A stretch of DNA of 64,000 bases from an uncultured Ruminococcus sp. (GCA_902786345.1 CADACB010000002.1:62001-126000); one strand, 5' to 3'. Shown: positions 25,914 through 37,940, counted from the stretch's first letter. Notes: generated by a model not told the origin, from the sequence alone. Numbers and translations: made by a program.

Positions 25914-27227
25914 ATGGATTCATTCAATGAAGCATGGGAAATAATCTGTGAATACTGTAAGCAGAACATAACTGATGTTGCCTATAAAACGTGGATAAGT
26001 AAGATAGAACCCGTAAGTCTTGACTTTGCAGAAGGAAAGGCAACACTAATGGTTCCCGGAGATTTTCACAGACAAACACTTGTAAGAGGATATATGCCGC
26101 TCTTAAATGAAGCTTTCACAAGCGTCTTTGGAGAAGGCATTCAGATATGCTTTATATTACCCGATGAGACCGCATCAAATGAACAGGAAATTAATGAAGT
26201 AATAACTGATAATGACTATGAATTCACATTTGAAACATTTATAGTTGGTTCATCAAATAAATTTGCACACGCAGCTTCACTTGCAGTTGCCACAAATCCT
26301 GGAAAAGCATATAATCCACTGTTTATATATGGTAATTCAGGTCTGGGTAAAACACACCTTCTATATGCAATAAAAAATGAAATACTTAAAAATACACCTG
26401 AAAAAATAATAGTCTACGTAAAAGGCGACGATTTCACTAATGAACTTATTGAATCAATAAGAATGAATACAACAAGTGAGTTCCGTCAGAAATACAGAAA
26501 ATCGGATGTACTTCTCGTGGATGACATTCAGTTCATAGGCGGTAAGGAATCCACACAGGAGGAATTCTTCCATACCTTCAATACACTCTATGAAGCAAAC
26601 CGCCAGATAGTATTAACATCAGACAGACCGCCAAGAGAAATAAAAACCTTGGAAGAAAGACTGCGCAGCCGATTTGAATGGGGTCTTATAGCAGATATTC
26701 AGCCGCCTGATTTCGAGACAAGAATAGCTATAATAAAAAGAAAGGCCGAACTTCTTGAGCTAAATCTTCCGGATGACGTAACCGAATATATAGCAACAAG
26801 ACTTAAAACAAACATAAGACAGCTTGAGGGCGTTGTAAAAAAATTAAAAGCAAAAAATCAACTTTATGGAGAAAAAATAACCATTAACGTAGCTCAAAAA
26901 ACAATATCAGACATAATAAATAATGATCAGCCACCTCCACTTACAGTAGAAAAGATCATTGATGAAGTTGCACACACCTTCGGAGTCACAAGCGAAGACA
27001 TCCGCTCCTCAAAAAGAAACTCCAATATTTCTAATGCACGACAAATAGCAATATATGCCGTAAGAGAAATAACAAATCTGTCAATGAAGGTTATAGGAGA
27101 GGAATTCGGAGGAAGAGATCACTCTACAATAGTATATGCAATAGGACAAATTGAAAAGAATATGAATAAGGATCCTAAGCTGAAATTTACTGTAGATGAC
27201 ATAATAAAGAACATAAGGGACAGGTAA
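25914..27227 (+). CDS. dnaA: Chromosomal replication initiator protein DnaA
   Basis: This 437-residue AAA+ initiator binds DnaA boxes and opens the origin. Domain I (about 1-80) starts DSFNEAWEIICEYCKQNI. A short linker precedes domain III with Walker A GNSGLGKTH (140-148) and Walker B VLLVDDIQF (199-207). Domain IV ends with the box-binding signature GGRDHSTIVYAIGQIEKN. Length is near the Firmicute norm with a reduced domain II. It starts at ATG 25914 behind a purine-rich AGGGGGAAG. It is the first gene of the rightward replication cluster and is followed by the candidate oriC. Confidence 0.98.
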   Translation: MDSFNEAWEIICEYCKQNITDVAYKTWISKIEPVSLDFAEGKATLMVPGDFHRQTLVRGYMPLLNEAFTSVFGEGIQICFILPDETASNEQEINEVITDNDYEFTFETFIVGSSNKFAHAASLAVATNPGKAYNPLFIYGNSGLGKTHLLYAIKNEILKNTPEKIIVYVKGDDFTNELIESIRMNTTSEFRQKYRKSDVLLVDDIQFIGGKESTQEEFFHTFNTLYEANRQIVLTSDRPPREIKTLEERLRSRFEWGLIADIQPPDFETRIAIIKRKAELLELNLPDDVTEYIATRLKTNIRQLEGVVKKLKAKNQLYGEKITINVAQKTISDIINNDQPPPLTVEKIIDEVAHTFGVTSEDIRSSKRNSNISNARQIAIYAVREITNLSMKVIGEEFGGRDHSTIVYAIGQIEKNMNKDPKLKFTVDDIIKNIRDR

Positions 27228-27541
27228 TTAAAAATTCAACATACGGTTAATACTCTTTCAACTTATTAACAAAATCTGTTAATTTGAATTTTTAGACGCT
27301 ATCAACACTTTCAACAAGTTTTCAACTATTAACCAACATAATTCAACTCTAAGGTTGAAAACAAAAATATAAAAAAAAATTACAAACATAAATCAAAACA
27401 TAAATCAACATCCAAAAAATATCATAACTCCGGAAAAATAAAGAAAAATAACATACTTTTAACAAATCAACCGTCCCTATTACTATTACTAAAATAATTA
27501 TATTATTATTATTTACTTTTAAGAAAAAAAGGACTGATATA
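27228..27541. other. Candidate oriC between dnaA and dnaN
   Basis: This 314-base gene-free region has two parts. The left part (27233-27360) is dense in TCAACA-type 9-mers: TTATTAACA at 27263, CTATCAACA at 27299 (each 7 of 9 to TTATCCACA), CTTTCAACA at 27308 and TTTTCAACT at 27319, the last three in near-direct tandem. The right part (27361-27540) is extremely A-rich on the plus strand and suits an unwinding element. Gene orientation also flips just to the left. Location and composition support oriC; the boxes are noncanonical. Confidence 0.65.
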
Positions 27542-28648
27542 ATGAAATTCGTCTGCAACAGACAAAAGCTGAATGAAGCAGTTACAAATGTTCAAAGAGC
27601 AGTATCTCCAAAATCAACAATGGCTGCACTTGAAGGAATACTTATAAAAACTACTAATGGAAAAATATCCCTTTGCGGATATGATCTTGAAATAGGAATA
27701 ACAACATCAATAGATGCTGATATAAATAAAGAAGGATCAGTAGTTATAAATGCAAAGCTTCTGTCAGATATTATAAGAAGAATGCCTGAGGATAAAATCT
27801 CAATTGAAACTGATGAAAAACTTATTGTATATATATCAAGCGGTAAGGTTGATTACAAAATAATCGGTATTGCTGCTAACGAATATCCCGAGCTTCCAAC
27901 AGTAACCGAGAGCGACATAATAAACATAAACGGCGAATTGCTACAAAGTATGATAAGACAAACAATTTATGCCGTATCTGACAAAGATATAAAACCTGCA
28001 CATAAAGGATCTCTTTTTGAAATAGAAAAGAATACCATAAAAATGATCTCTGTAGACGGATACAGACTTGCTATAAGAAAAGAAATAATAGAATATAATG
28101 GTGAAAAAAGCTTTATAGTACCGGGAAAATCTCTTTCAGAAGTAGAGAAGCTTATCGACAGTGAATCAAATAATGTAGAAATGATCGTCGGAGGTCGCCA
28201 TATTATATTCAAAACAGGAGATTATAATATCATAACAAGGCTGATAGAAGGAGAATTTATGAATTATAAATCTGCAATACCCTCAACCTTTTCTACAGAA
28301 ATGAAAGTAAATACCAGAAAGTTCATAAATACAATTGACAGAATGTCACTTCTGCTTAATGAAAGAATGAAAAGTCCGATAAGATGTAAAGCCGAGGATG
28401 GAATGATAAAAACTTCATGTAATACATCTATGGGGCAGGCATACGATGAATTTGAAGTTGATATGCAGGGTGAAGATATAGAAATAGGCTTTGATAACAA
28501 ATACATGTTGGACGCACTCAGATATTCAGAAACTGATGAAGTTAATATACATATGAACGGTCCATTAAGTCCTATAGTTATATTACCAAGCGAAGGTGAC
28601 AGCTTTATATTTTTAGTTCTTCCCGTGAGGTTAAAAAATGAAAGATGA
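27542..28648 (+). CDS. dnaN: DNA polymerase III sliding clamp, beta subunit
   Basis: This 368-residue clamp has three repeats of the clamp fold and encircles DNA to tether polymerase. It begins MKFVCNRQKLNEAVTNVQRAV and ends SFIFLVLPVRL, the expected C-terminal LPV[RM] strand. It starts at ATG 27542 with AGGA 8 bases before. It overlaps yaaA by 11 bases, and the run dnaN-yaaA-recF is tightly packed. Confidence 0.98.
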   Translation: MKFVCNRQKLNEAVTNVQRAVSPKSTMAALEGILIKTTNGKISLCGYDLEIGITTSIDADINKEGSVVINAKLLSDIIRRMPEDKISIETDEKLIVYISSGKVDYKIIGIAANEYPELPTVTESDIININGELLQSMIRQTIYAVSDKDIKPAHKGSLFEIEKNTIKMISVDGYRLAIRKEIIEYNGEKSFIVPGKSLSEVEKLIDSESNNVEMIVGGRHIIFKTGDYNIITRLIEGEFMNYKSAIPSTFSTEMKVNTRKFINTIDRMSLLLNERMKSPIRCKAEDGMIKTSCNTSMGQAYDEFEVDMQGEDIEIGFDNKYMLDALRYSETDEVNIHMNGPLSPIVILPSEGDSFIFLVLPVRLKNER

Positions 28649-28856
28649 AAAAATAAAACTCAAAGAAGGCGAAGATTACATAAGACTTTGTGATCTTCTT
28701 AAGCTTACAGGTGAATTTGAAACCGGAGGTCAAGCAAAAATTGCTATACAAGAAGGAGAGGTAACAGTAAACGGAGAAATATGTACTATGAGAGGAAAAA
28801 AAATGAAAAAAGGCGACAAAGCCGGGTATAATAACTTAATTTTTGAGGTGTGCTAA
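28638..28856 (+). CDS. yaaA: S4-domain RNA-binding protein YaaA
   Basis: This 72-residue protein is a single S4 domain: YIRLCDLLKLTGEFETGGQA, then IQEGEVTVNGE and the basic RGKKMKKGD segment. Such proteins are nearly always encoded between dnaN and recF in Firmicutes, and a role in ribosome biogenesis has been proposed. The start lies within the end of dnaN and the stop precedes recF by two bases. Confidence 0.93.
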   Translation: MKDEKIKLKEGEDYIRLCDLLKLTGEFETGGQAKIAIQEGEVTVNGEICTMRGKKMKKGDKAGYNNLIFEVC

Positions 28857-28858
28857 AT

Positions 28859-29956
28859 TTGTTTATAAAAAGTATTTCCTTTGAAAATTACAGAAATCTT
28901 AAAACAGCAAAAATTTTTCCCTCAAAAGGTATAAATGTAATATGTGGTGACAATGCTCAAGGTAAGACAAATATAGTTGAGTGCCTGTGGCTATTCACCG
29001 GAGGAAGATCATTCCGAGGTTCAAAGGATAATGAACTCACTACCTTTGGCACCCAAAGTTCGAAAATAAAAATATCCTTTAATTCACGGGAAAGAGATCA
29101 GACATTAGAGATTCTTATAAAAAATAATAAAAGAACAGCTATTCTTAACGATGTACCTAAAAGCTATATGTCACAGATAGTAGGAAGCTTTTGTGCAGTT
29201 GTGTTTTCACCTGATCATCTCACACTGATAAAAAATGGTCCTGACGAGAGAAGAAGTTTTATAGATGCAGCTTTATGCCAGATAAAACCATCATATACAA
29301 CACATCTCGGAAGATATAAACGAATAATAAATGAAAGAAACTCACTGCTTAAGGATATACCGAAACACAGGGAGCTTGAAGATACTCTTGATATATGGAA
29401 CGAAAGGCTTGCAAATGAGGGTGCTTTGATAGCAGCTGAAAGGCTTGAATATACGGAAAAGCTGAAAGAAAGCTCATTAAAATTCTATAAAGGAATTTCG
29501 GATGGTAAAGAAGAACTTGAGATAATATATAAATCAAGCTTTGGCGGAAAAAATGGTATGACAAAAGAGGAACTGAAAAGCAATATGCTGTCATCACTTT
29601 CAAAACGCCAGAGTGATGATATTTACTGCGGTTTTACATCAATAGGGATTCACCGTGATGACATTAGTATAAAAATAAACAGCAGAGAAGCAAGAAGCTT
29701 TGGATCTCAGGGACAGCAAAGAAGTGCAGTATTGTCTATGAAACTTGCGGAAGCAGAAATTCTTGCAAATGAAAAAGGAGAAGCTCCGGTAATACTGCTG
29801 GATGATGTACTCAGTGAGCTTGACTCATCAAGACAAAATTATCTGCTTAATAAGCTTGAAGGACTTCAGGTATTTATAACCTGCTGTGAAACAAATATAA
29901 AAAGTGAAAGTATTATTTCCATAAAAAACGGTGAAATAATATCGGAGGGAAAATAA
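28859..29956 (+). CDS. recF: DNA replication and repair protein RecF
   Basis: This SMC-like ATPase acts with RecO/RecR to load RecA at gaps. It begins MFIKSISFENYRNLKTAKIF, with Walker A CGDNAQGKTNIVE, the signature region SFGSQGQQRSAVLSMKLAEAE and Walker B VILLDDVLSELD. I chose TTG 28859 because GAGGTG lies 8 bases upstream; a GTG at 28850 is in frame but lies inside that ribosome binding site. The product is 365 residues, normal for the family. The stop is one base before the remB start codon. Confidence 0.96.
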   Translation: MFIKSISFENYRNLKTAKIFPSKGINVICGDNAQGKTNIVECLWLFTGGRSFRGSKDNELTTFGTQSSKIKISFNSRERDQTLEILIKNNKRTAILNDVPKSYMSQIVGSFCAVVFSPDHLTLIKNGPDERRSFIDAALCQIKPSYTTHLGRYKRIINERNSLLKDIPKHRELEDTLDIWNERLANEGALIAAERLEYTEKLKESSLKFYKGISDGKEELEIIYKSSFGGKNGMTKEELKSNMLSSLSKRQSDDIYCGFTSIGIHRDDISIKINSREARSFGSQGQQRSAVLSMKLAEAEILANEKGEAPVILLDDVLSELDSSRQNYLLNKLEGLQVFITCCETNIKSESIISIKNGEIISEGK

Positions 29957-29957
29957 A

Positions 29958-30224
29958 GTGTATCTTCATCTCGGAAACAACACAATTATCAGAAAAGATG
30001 AGATAATAGGAATATTTGACCTTGACGCTTCAACGGTATCATATAAAACAAGGGATTTCTTATCAAATGCTGAAAAGAGCGGAAGAATTATAAACGTTTC
30101 ATTTGAGCTTCCAAAATCATTTGTTGTATGTCGTGAAAATAATGAATATAAAATTTATATATGTCAGCTTTCACCGTCAACTCTTATAAAAAGAGCATCA
30201 CAGATAAACAGCTTTGTTGATTAA
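29958..30224 (+). CDS. remB: DUF370 / RemB-like regulator
   Basis: This 88-residue protein begins MYLHLGNNTIIRKDEIIGIFDLD and fits the DUF370 (YaaB/RemB) family encoded after recF. In Bacillus RemB is linked to regulation of extracellular matrix genes, probably by DNA binding. The start is GTG 29958, 8 bases after GGAGGG. It is followed after 18 bases by two small zinc-ribbon membrane proteins. Confidence 0.88.
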   Translation: MYLHLGNNTIIRKDEIIGIFDLDASTVSYKTRDFLSNAEKSGRIINVSFELPKSFVVCRENNEYKIYICQLSPSTLIKRASQINSFVD

Positions 30225-30242
30225 AAAGAAAGGATTATAAAT

Positions 30243-30821
30243 ATGGCAAGATTATTACGACTTTCAAGATGTCCATATTGTCACAAAAAAGTATCTTATC
30301 TTGGATCTATGTTTTTAAAAACAAAAGGAGAATATAATTGCAGTTCATGCAAATGCATATCAGATGTTGTAATAAGCAGAGCAGCATATGCTATAGCAAG
30401 CGGAGTATGTATACTTGCGCTGTTGATAGTGGTTTTATATTCAATATCAGGAGACAGAGGAAGCATATTGGGAATATTACTTGTTCTTGCTCCATTTCTT
30501 GTATTTTATCTGATAGTACCTTTTTTGGTAAGGCTTGCACCATGTAAGGACAGATCAGCAGTTGATAAGCTTATAGATAGCAGTGTTACCTCTATCCCGA
30601 GTGAGGCTGCTTTCCAGAGTGTACAGAATCAGCCTAAATCCAAGCCTGTAAAGCTTGATGTAGAAGAAGATTTTTCTGCTAAGTTTATGAGAGCAAAAAA
30701 AAATGTTCAGTCCGATCATTCAGAAGAAAAGACTGAAATAATGACAGAACCTGAAGATATTTACAATACAAAAACAGCTATAGATATTAGAAATGAAAAT
30801 ATTGATACTGATGATATGTAA
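30243..30821 (+). CDS. Zinc-ribbon membrane protein, function unknown
   Basis: This 192-residue protein has an N-terminal four-cysteine zinc ribbon (CPYC at about 10-13 and CSSC at 33-36). Two membrane segments follow (about 50-70 and 76-100), then an acidic, probably cytoplasmic C-terminal tail of about 90 residues. It lies inside the remB-gyrB run, co-directional and closely spaced, and is followed 11 bases later by a smaller protein of the same plan. I do not recognise the family's function. It starts at ATG 30243 behind GAAAGGA. Confidence 0.75.
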   Translation: MARLLRLSRCPYCHKKVSYLGSMFLKTKGEYNCSSCKCISDVVISRAAYAIASGVCILALLIVVLYSISGDRGSILGILLVLAPFLVFYLIVPFLVRLAPCKDRSAVDKLIDSSVTSIPSEAAFQSVQNQPKSKPVKLDVEEDFSAKFMRAKKNVQSDHSEEKTEIMTEPEDIYNTKTAIDIRNENIDTDDM

Positions 30822-30832
30822 AGGGGATTTTT

Positions 30833-31150
30833 ATGTCTGAAATTCATTTATGTCCGTATTGTAAAACAATATACAGATATAAGGATATAATAAGGCTAAA
30901 GGGTAAAAGCAACAAATGTTATCATTGCGGAAAATTTTTTAAGGCAGACAAGCTGTTAACATTTATTCCGGTATTGATAACAAGTATAATTCTTATAATA
31001 ATAAATACTATTATCATTCATAATTCAAAGGATTTGAGCACAGGTTCATTTATTACAATGGCTGTTACAGATGCCTTTTTTATATTGATTTCATTTGTAA
31101 TATCGCCTTTTATGATCAGGTTTATAAAAGCTGAAAAATCTGGAAGATAA
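30833..31150 (+). CDS. Small zinc-ribbon membrane protein, function unknown
   Basis: This 105-residue protein has CPYC (7-10) and CYHC (30-33) near the N-terminus and two membrane segments (about 44-64 and 76-97). It shares its layout with the preceding gene but lacks the acidic tail, so the two may be related or partners. The ribosome binding site is AAAGGGGA. It ends 41 bases before gyrB. Confidence 0.75.
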   Translation: MSEIHLCPYCKTIYRYKDIIRLKGKSNKCYHCGKFFKADKLLTFIPVLITSIILIIINTIIIHNSKDLSTGSFITMAVTDAFFILISFVISPFMIRFIKAEKSGR

Positions 31151-31188
31151 AAATAAATTCAGTAGTTTACCGCACAGGAGGTCATTAA

Positions 31189-33132
<1,944 letters not shown>

Positions 33133-33264
33133 CTTAATAATATATCAAGGATAAGTTAATATAGTTATTAAATAATATTTGTTTTGCCTGAAGTTACGCT
33201 ATATGATGATGTATACAGGTAAAATCAGATAAAAAATTATTTTATTATAAAGGATGATGATGTT

Positions 33265-33924
33265 GTGACAAGTGATAGTCAAGACGAGCAGTTGATAAAA
33301 GAAATATCTGAGGAATTGAAAAAATTAGAGAATGATAAAGATGACGATAATCCGGAATGGGACGGTTCTGAGGCGGAATTTGTGTCTGATGATGATGCCG
33401 AGGACTATGAGATTCCTGATACGGGAATAAAGCTCTCATATGTGCTGACTCGTGAAGAAATGTACAATTGTCTTTATCACAGCAGAATTTATAAAACCAA
33501 GGGTGCAAGAGCTGTTTTTCAGAGTATTGTTTTTGCACTTGCTTCTGTTGCGTTTTTTATGACTTACTTTTTTACTAAATCTGAATATAATAATTATAAT
33601 TTGTTTTTCGGAATTTTATGTCTTGTAATGATAGCCGTAATATGGCTTGTTCCGTATATTCATTTAAAAAGTATGGCTAAGATGATGGCGGATGGTAAGA
33701 AAATAGAGGTAGAAATATATCCGGATCATCTTGATATAGGAAGAGATGACGGAGCGTGGAGTATAGATCTTGATGGAAATTCAGAAATTGCTGAATTTGA
33801 TAATATATTTATGATATTTACACCAAAGGGACAAAGCTTTGCTATACCTGAAAGAATTATAGAGCCTGAGCTTTATAATGAAATAAAGGCAATACTTTTT
33901 TCAGGTACTAAACCGGAGAAATAA
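33265..33924 (+). CDS. YcxB-like membrane protein
   Basis: This 219-residue protein has a very acidic N-terminal third (about 1-55). An amphipathic region YVLTREEMYNCLYHSRIYKTKG and two membrane segments (about 81-100 and 110-132) follow, then a C-terminal soluble domain with IEVEIYPDHLDIG and FIFTPKGQSFAIPER-type strands. That pattern matches YcxB-family C-terminal domains, whose function is unknown. The start is GTG 33265 with AAGGA 10 bases upstream; three overlapping ATGs just before it are out of frame and quickly stop. It lies between gyrB and gyrA. Confidence 0.75.
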   Translation: MTSDSQDEQLIKEISEELKKLENDKDDDNPEWDGSEAEFVSDDDAEDYEIPDTGIKLSYVLTREEMYNCLYHSRIYKTKGARAVFQSIVFALASVAFFMTYFFTKSEYNNYNLFFGILCLVMIAVIWLVPYIHLKSMAKMMADGKKIEVEIYPDHLDIGRDDGAWSIDLDGNSEIAEFDNIFMIFTPKGQSFAIPERIIEPELYNEIKAILFSGTKPEK

Positions 33925-33948
33925 AAAATTACTTAATAGGTGGATTTT

Positions 33949-34368
33949 ATGAAGTGTGAGGTACATATAAAAGCAAGATATGCCGAAACAGATCAGATGG
34001 GTATTATACATCATTCTGTATATCCTGTATGGTTTGAGGCTGCAAGAACTGAGTTTATAAAATCAGCGGGAATAACATATACACAGCTTGAGAAGAGCGG
34101 AGTTATGCTCCCTCTTTCTGAGATGAGCTGTAAATATATAAACCCTCTTCATTATGAAGATGATGTTATAATAGAAGTAACAATAAAAAAAGTAAGCTAT
34201 GCTAAAATTATATTCGGATACAGAGTATTTTTAGATGATAAGCTTATGGCAGAAGGTTCAACTACTCACGGCTTTGTAAGTTCTGAAAGTTTTAAGCCTG
34301 TAAATATAAAAAAGATAATGCCGCAGTTTTATGAAAAACTCAAGGAATCTGAGTGTATAAATCAATGA
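33949..34368 (+). CDS. Acyl-CoA thioesterase, YbgC/4HBT (hotdog) family
   Basis: This hotdog-fold thioesterase of about 139 residues has the 4HBT signature RYAETDQMGIIHHSVYPVWF, including the catalytic-type Asp and the MGIIHH segment. It probably hydrolyses short or medium acyl-CoA; the substrate cannot be read from the sequence. I chose ATG 33949 since AGGTGG lies 5 bases upstream; an in-frame GTG at 33940 overlaps that site. It sits between the YcxB-like gene and gyrA in the same direction. Confidence 0.9.
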   Translation: MKCEVHIKARYAETDQMGIIHHSVYPVWFEAARTEFIKSAGITYTQLEKSGVMLPLSEMSCKYINPLHYEDDVIIEVTIKKVSYAKIIFGYRVFLDDKLMAEGSTTHGFVSSESFKPVNIKKIMPQFYEKLKESECINQ

Positions 34369-34403
34369 TATATATATAATACTTTTGAAAGAGGTGTTCT
34401 AAA

Positions 34404-36875
34404 TTGGAAAATGAACAAAATATTCAATCCTCTAAAATAATAGATGTAGATATAGAAAGAGAAATGAAAAAATCATTTCTTGATTATTCAATGTCTGTTA
34501 TCGTTTCACGTGCATTGCCGGATGTTCGTGACGGATTAAAGCCTGTTCACAGAAGAATATTATATTCACAGTATGAGGATAATCTCACACCTGATAAGCC
34601 CTATAAAAAGTGTGCAACCACAGTAGGTAATGTGCTCGGTAGGTATCATCCTCACGGTGACAGCTCGGTATATGACGCACTTGTAAGACTTGCACAGGAT
34701 TTTTCAATGAGATATACTCTTGTTGACGGTCACGGAAATTTCGGATCGGTTGATGGAGATCCGCCTGCTGCATACAGATATACAGAGTCCAAGATGAGCA
34801 AGATAAGCGTAGAAATGCTTACAGATATAGACAAGGAAACAGTTGATTTCATTCCTAACTATGATGACAGCAGAAAAGAACCGTCTGTTCTTCCTTCACG
34901 TTTCCCTAATCTTCTTGTAAACGGATCAACAGGTATAGCTGTTGGTATGGCTACTAATATCCCCCCTCATAATCTTGGTGAAGTAATAGACGCAGTTAAT
35001 TATGTAATTGATAATCCAGATGCAACACTTGAAGGTATAATGCAATACATAAAAGGTCCCGACTTTCCAACAGCCGGTATTATTATGGGACAAAGCGGTA
35101 TTAAGGCTGCATATGCAACAGGCAGAGCAAAAATAACCGTAAGGGCAAGAGCTGAAATAGTAGAAGATAAAAACGGCAGGTTCAAGATAATAGTAACAGA
35201 GCTTCCATATCAGGTAAATAAAGCACGTCTTGTTGAAAGCATAGCCGATATGGTAAAGGATAAGAGAATAGAGGGTATATCAAACATTGACGATCATTCA
35301 GACAGAAATGGTATGCATATTGAGATAACCCTTAAAAGAGAGGCTTCTCCTAATGTTGTACTAAATAGCCTTTACAGAAACTCTCAGATGCAGATAACAT
35401 ATGGAATCATAATGCTTGCAATTGTAAACGGAGTTCCTAAAATCCTTAATCTTAAGGAGATATTGCAGAATTATATTGATTTCCAGGTTGACGTTATTAC
35501 AAGAAGAACAATATATGATCTGAAAAAAGCAGAAGAGCGTGCTCATATACTTGAGGGTTTGAAGATTGCCATTGACTTTATTGACGAGGTAATAAGAATA
35601 ATACGTTCTTCAAAGGATCAGCCTACTGCCAGACAAAATCTTTCCGAACGCTTTGGACTTGATGACGTACAAACACAGGCAATTGTTGCAATGCGTTTAG
35701 GACAGCTTTCAGGTCTGGAAAGAGAAAAGATAGAAGAAGAGCTTGCAGGACTTATCGAAAAAATAGCTGATTACAAAGATATTCTCAGCAATGGTGAAAG
35801 ACTTCTCGGAATAATAAAAACAGAGCTTAACGCAATTCGGGCAAAGTTCAATGATGAAAGACGAACACAGATTGAATCCGTAAGCGGAGAGGTTGATATA
35901 GAAGATCTTATTCCGTATGAAGATTGTGTTGTAACAATGACTAATTTTGGTTATGTTAAGCGTCAGAAGGCTGATACCTACAGAACTCAGCGCAGAGGCG
36001 GCAGAGGTATTTCAGGAATGAACAGACGTGCCGAAGATGTTGCAACAGATATGTTTGTAAGTGGAACACATGATTATGTATTGTTTTTTACAAACCTCGG
36101 AAAGGTATATAAACTCAAGTGTTATATGATACCGGAAGGTTCAAGAACCTCAAAGGGTATGAATATAAACAATCTTCTTCCGCTTTCTCCTGATGAAAAG
36201 GTAACGTCAATGATACGTATGCCTGAAGACGGCGATGACGGAATGTATCTTGTAATGATAACCAAAAAGGGTATTATTAAGAGAACTGCAACTAAGGAAT
36301 TCCACTCAAACAGAAAGGGAGGCCTTATTGCTATAGATATTGATGAGGATGACGAGCTTGTATGGGTACGTCTGACTGACGGAACATCACAGCTTCTTGT
36401 AGCAACACGGAACGGTATGGCTATACGCTTCAATGAAACAGATGTAAGATCAATGGGTAGAGGAGCAAGAGGTGTAAAAGCAATTACACTTAAAGAAGGC
36501 GACAGTGTTATTGGTATGTCGATCCTCAGAGAAGGCTCACTTATACTTACCGTATCTGAAACAGGCTTTGGACGTCTTTCACAGCAGAGTGATTACAGAA
36601 TCCAGTCAAGAGGCGGTCACGGAATAATAAATTACCATACCAATAAATTCGGAAAGGTTGCCGCAATCAAGGCAGTTGATATTGATGATGATATAATACT
36701 TATCTCAGACAGCGGTATTATAATCAGGATAGAAGCGGCTTCCATAAGGATATGTTCACGTCCGAGCAAAGGTGTTATAGTAATGAAAATTGATGACAGC
36801 AGTAAAGTTGCCACAATATCAAGAGCACCTCATGAGGACGAAAATGATCAGAGTGAAGAAGATGATGAAATTTAA
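34404..36875 (+). CDS. gyrA: DNA gyrase subunit A
   Basis: This breakage-reunion subunit of gyrase has 823 residues. The N-terminus has [20 protein letters not shown] and the catalytic-Tyr segment [14 protein letters not shown]. The quinolone-determining region reads [17 protein letters not shown] with Ser and a downstream Ala in the usual positions for a drug-sensitive type. The C-terminal beta-pinwheel contains the GyrA-box-like [11 protein letters not shown]. The start is TTG 34404 with GAGGTG 7 bases upstream. A good terminator follows, closing the replication cluster. Confidence 0.98.
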   Translation: MENEQNIQSSKIIDVDIEREMKKSFLDYSMSVIVSRALPDVRDGLKPVHRRILYSQYEDNLTPDKPYKKCATTVGNVLGRYHPHGDSSVYDALVRLAQDFSMRYTLVDGHGNFGSVDGDPPAAYRYTESKMSKISVEMLTDIDKETVDFIPNYDDSRKEPSVLPSRFPNLLVNGSTGIAVGMATNIPPHNLGEVIDAVNYVIDNPDATLEGIMQYIKGPDFPTAGIIMGQSGIKAAYATGRAKITVRARAEIVEDKNGRFKIIVTELPYQVNKARLVESIADMVKDKRIEGISNIDDHSDRNGMHIEITLKREASPNVVLNSLYRNSQMQITYGIIMLAIVNGVPKILNLKEILQNYIDFQVDVITRRTIYDLKKAEERAHILEGLKIAIDFIDEVIRIIRSSKDQPTARQNLSERFGLDDVQTQAIVAMRLGQLSGLEREKIEEELAGLIEKIADYKDILSNGERLLGIIKTELNAIRAKFNDERRTQIESVSGEVDIEDLIPYEDCVVTMTNFGYVKRQKADTYRTQRRGGRGISGMNRRAEDVATDMFVSGTHDYVLFFTNLGKVYKLKCYMIPEGSRTSKGMNINNLLPLSPDEKVTSMIRMPEDGDDGMYLVMITKKGIIKRTATKEFHSNRKGGLIAIDIDEDDELVWVRLTDGTSQLLVATRNGMAIRFNETDVRSMGRGARGVKAITLKEGDSVIGMSILREGSLILTVSETGFGRLSQQSDYRIQSRGGHGIINYHTNKFGKVAAIKAVDIDDDIILISDSGIIIRIEAASIRICSRPSKGVIVMKIDDSSKVATISRAPHEDENDQSEEDDEI

Positions 36876-36881
36876 TTAAAG

Positions 36882-36921
36882 AAAACACGGTAAGCCTATA
36901 AAATGGCTTATCGTGTTTTTT
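36882..36921 (+). terminator. Terminator of gyrA
   Basis: The arms 36882-36896 and 36905-36919 pair over 15 bases with one G-U, followed by a T run. Confidence 0.85.
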
Positions 36922-36970
36922 ATTGTTATATGTAATTTAGTATAAAATACTCTACTCTTCCGACTAAAGG

Positions 36971-37008
36971 AAAAAACGGCATCCGGCTGAATGCAGATGT
37001 CGTTTTTT
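36971..37008 (-). terminator. Terminator of the 37011 gene
   Basis: AAAAAACGGCATC (36971-36983) pairs with GATGTCGTTTTTT (36996-37008). Read leftwards it ends in a run of U, directly after the minus-strand gene. Confidence 0.8.
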
Positions 37009-37010
37009 AG

Positions 37011-37940
37011 TTATTGGCTATCTTTGTCGTCGTGTTCCTCTATTGTCGTGGCATAATAACCTTGATAATATAGTCCTTTCTTACTTGTAAATACAATGCT
37101 GTCATCGTCCTCAATGATTAAGCCGCGGTTATCTGCCTTTTCAGTTGCTCCTAAAACATTTATGTTGCACAATACCCATTCAAAATAACTTGAACGAATA
37201 ATAGTCCGGCAATATTCGCACTTGCCTGAGTTATTTTGCGGCAGCGCAGCACCACAGTTTGGACATACCGAAAGTTTTTTTGGTAAGACTTCTTCATAAC
37301 GCCTGTCTTTGTTTGAACGGATATAAGTAAGCAGATAATGCTTTGTCAGTAAATCTGTTTTCCCTTCGATCAAAGCAAAACTGTTTTCGTCAACAATGTA
37401 ATCCTTCAGATCGACAGAAAGATTTACGGTCAGATACTCATTGCTTTTGTCCCTTCGGTAAAAATGCAGATACATAGCGATGACTCGCATATCAGAAAGT
37501 ATTTTTATTCTGCCTGCACTTTTCATGTCATTGATCTCTGCCGTTTGTCTTTGATAAAGCTCATCTGTCAAAATGTTTTTTAAGCTTTCGGACTCTCTGT
37601 TTGAGATTGCTTTAATAATGGTACTCAGATCAGACCGTGCAAGCTTGAGAACGGATTCGGATTTGAATTCAGGATCCTTTCCCATGATCTCGTTTGTGAT
37701 CAGCATCGTAAAATCTTTAGGAAATATAATACCGTTTTCTTCTTTCTTTGTTTTTTTAGCTCCGGATAATTTATATATAATAATAAAGCCGACAGCAAAA
37801 ACTGCAATTATTACGATTTTAAATATCAGATTCAGATATTCAATTACACATCCATCTATTGCCGATTTAATAAAATAATATGTAAGCAATATTACAAATG
37901 ATGTAAAAAAAATATAAAATATAGCCTTTTTATCCATCAT
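37011..37940 (-). CDS. Membrane protein with Tim44-like domain and zinc ribbon
   Basis: This 309-residue protein has two N-terminal membrane segments (about 7-24 and 36-57). A soluble region of about 130 residues follows, whose pattern (SESVLKLARSDLSTIIKAI, then short helices and beta strands with YLTVNLSVDLKDYI) resembles a Tim44-like/NTF2-type domain. A zinc ribbon with CPNCGAALP and CEYCRT comes next, and an acidic tail. It overlaps the upstream gene 37930-38844 by 11 bases and is its homologue, so the two are a coupled paralogous pair. Function unknown. The second ATG (37937) is equally possible as the start. Confidence 0.75.
   Translation of the reverse strand: MMDKKAIFYIFFTSFVILLTYYFIKSAIDGCVIEYLNLIFKIVIIAVFAVGFIIIYKLSGAKKTKKEENGIIFPKDFTMLITNEIMGKDPEFKSESVLKLARSDLSTIIKAISNRESESLKNILTDELYQRQTAEINDMKSAGRIKILSDMRVIAMYLHFYRRDKSNEYLTVNLSVDLKDYIVDENSFALIEGKTDLLTKHYLLTYIRSNKDRRYEEVLPKKLSVCPNCGAALPQNNSGKCEYCRTIIRSSYFEWVLCNINVLGATEKADNRGLIIEDDDSIVFTSKKGLYYQGYYATTIEEHDDKDSQ

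Noticed and set aside
34505..34520. parS-like sequence in gyrA (TTTCACGTG)
   Set aside because: Only the left half matches; the right half reads CATTGC instead of AAACA, so it is coding coincidence.
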